This document shows, in pieces, positions 4,930 to 5,051 of a stretch of DNA of 5,051 nt; the stretch's first letter is position 1; each line of letters begins with the position of its first letter. The DNA is from an uncultured Helicobacter sp. (lineage in GTDB: Bacteria; Campylobacterota; Campylobacteria; Campylobacterales; Helicobacteraceae). The stretch lies in the NCBI GenBank assembly GCA_947179285.1, contig CAMXAV010000075.1:1-5051 (forward strand), written 5' to 3'. Both the position numbers and the translations under genes were made by a program. The notes beneath the pieces were generated by a model. It ran no database searches. It was not told where the DNA came from and saw only the letters and a list, made by a program, of their open reading frames with translations.

Positions 4930-4988
4930 GGAGGTGCGACTTTAGTCGCACTCATCATTTTATATGTGCGGTTAAAACCGCACCTCCG
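4930..4988. repeat. ggaggtgcg double-hairpin unit, right copy (intact)
   Basis: Two perfect stems, GTGCGACT/AGTCGCAC (4934-4951) and GTGCGGTT/AACCGCAC (4966-4983), are joined by an AT spacer. The outer ends ggaggtgcg (4930-4938) and cgcacctcc (4980-4988) also pair, so the whole unit is an inverted repeat. A decayed copy in the same orientation lies at 380-442, and both are followed by gattct. Confidence 0.7.
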
Positions 4989-4992
4989 ATTC

Positions 4993-5046
4993 TGCTATTG
5001 CTCACCGATTCTAATCTCCCAGCCACAGCGCGCAACGTCTATGTTC
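4993..5046 (-). repeat. Outer inverted repeat, right copy
   Basis: This is the inverted partner of 98-150 (tgctattgctca, gattcta, ctccca, ccacagcgc, acgtctatgttc). It ends at the window edge inside what should be the second copy of the 70-120 hairpin. Confidence 0.75.
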
Positions 5047-5051
5047 GAGCC

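Noticed and set aside
4730..4951. 73-codon minus-strand frame (with CHVERSETSC-like peptide), and the 4623-4808 frame
   Set aside because: The first is translation of the cattgcgag repeat; the second overlaps the precursor and its promoter in another frame. Neither has a ribosome binding site or family.
1..5051. CRISPR array, tRNA or rRNA
   Set aside because: Repeats are palindromic and irregularly placed without equal spacers; no tRNA-like cloverleaf or rRNA sequence was recognised.

Overview
The window looks like an accessory (strain-variable) locus from a Campylobacterota genome, most likely a Helicobacter. This rests on AT-rich coding sequence, AAGGA/GAGGT ribosome binding sites, extended TGn -10 boxes, an outer-membrane protein ending in Phe, and intergenic palindromes of the 'cattgcgag...' type. 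The genus call is inference; no rRNA or core gene is present to fix it.

Layout: all real genes are on the minus strand, so they read from the right end to the left. At 4274-4693 lies a small Sec-exported precursor. It carries a C39-type (double-glycine-like) leader motif inside it and a Gly/Ala-rich C-terminal domain. It is followed by three small three-helix membrane proteins (3964-4245, 3644-3955, 3245-3613). Next comes a second copy of the precursor's promoter, ribosome binding site and signal peptide, reduced to a 16-codon remnant (3142-3192), then two more three-helix membrane proteins (2825-3145, 2534-2815). The strand continues into an outer-membrane beta-barrel (1658-2524) and a periplasmic, stand-alone C39 cysteine peptidase (1009-1653). 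After a 128-base gap with its own likely promoter comes a periplasmic PepSY-like protein (458-880).

How the genes may work together (inference): the precursor crosses the inner membrane through Sec. The C39 peptidase then trims it in the periplasm at the LSxxEMxxTEGE leader, and the beta-barrel lets the mature glycine-rich peptide out or displays it. The small three-helix membrane proteins resemble bacteriocin immunity proteins in size and topology and may protect the producer. This would be a Sec plus periplasmic C39 plus outer-membrane pore route, with no C39-ABC transporter in the window, comparable in parts to the Fap amyloid export system (FapD peptidase, FapF barrel).

The block is bounded by repeats. 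The first 457 bases and the last ~200 bases contain no genes but hold matching hairpins. Two of these blocks (98-150 with 4993-5046, and 270-320 with 4849-4899) are inverted copies of each other, so the whole gene cluster sits between inverted repeats. The internal tandem duplication (precursor start plus first membrane protein, twice) and the repeat borders suggest a locus that gains, loses and duplicates cassettes.
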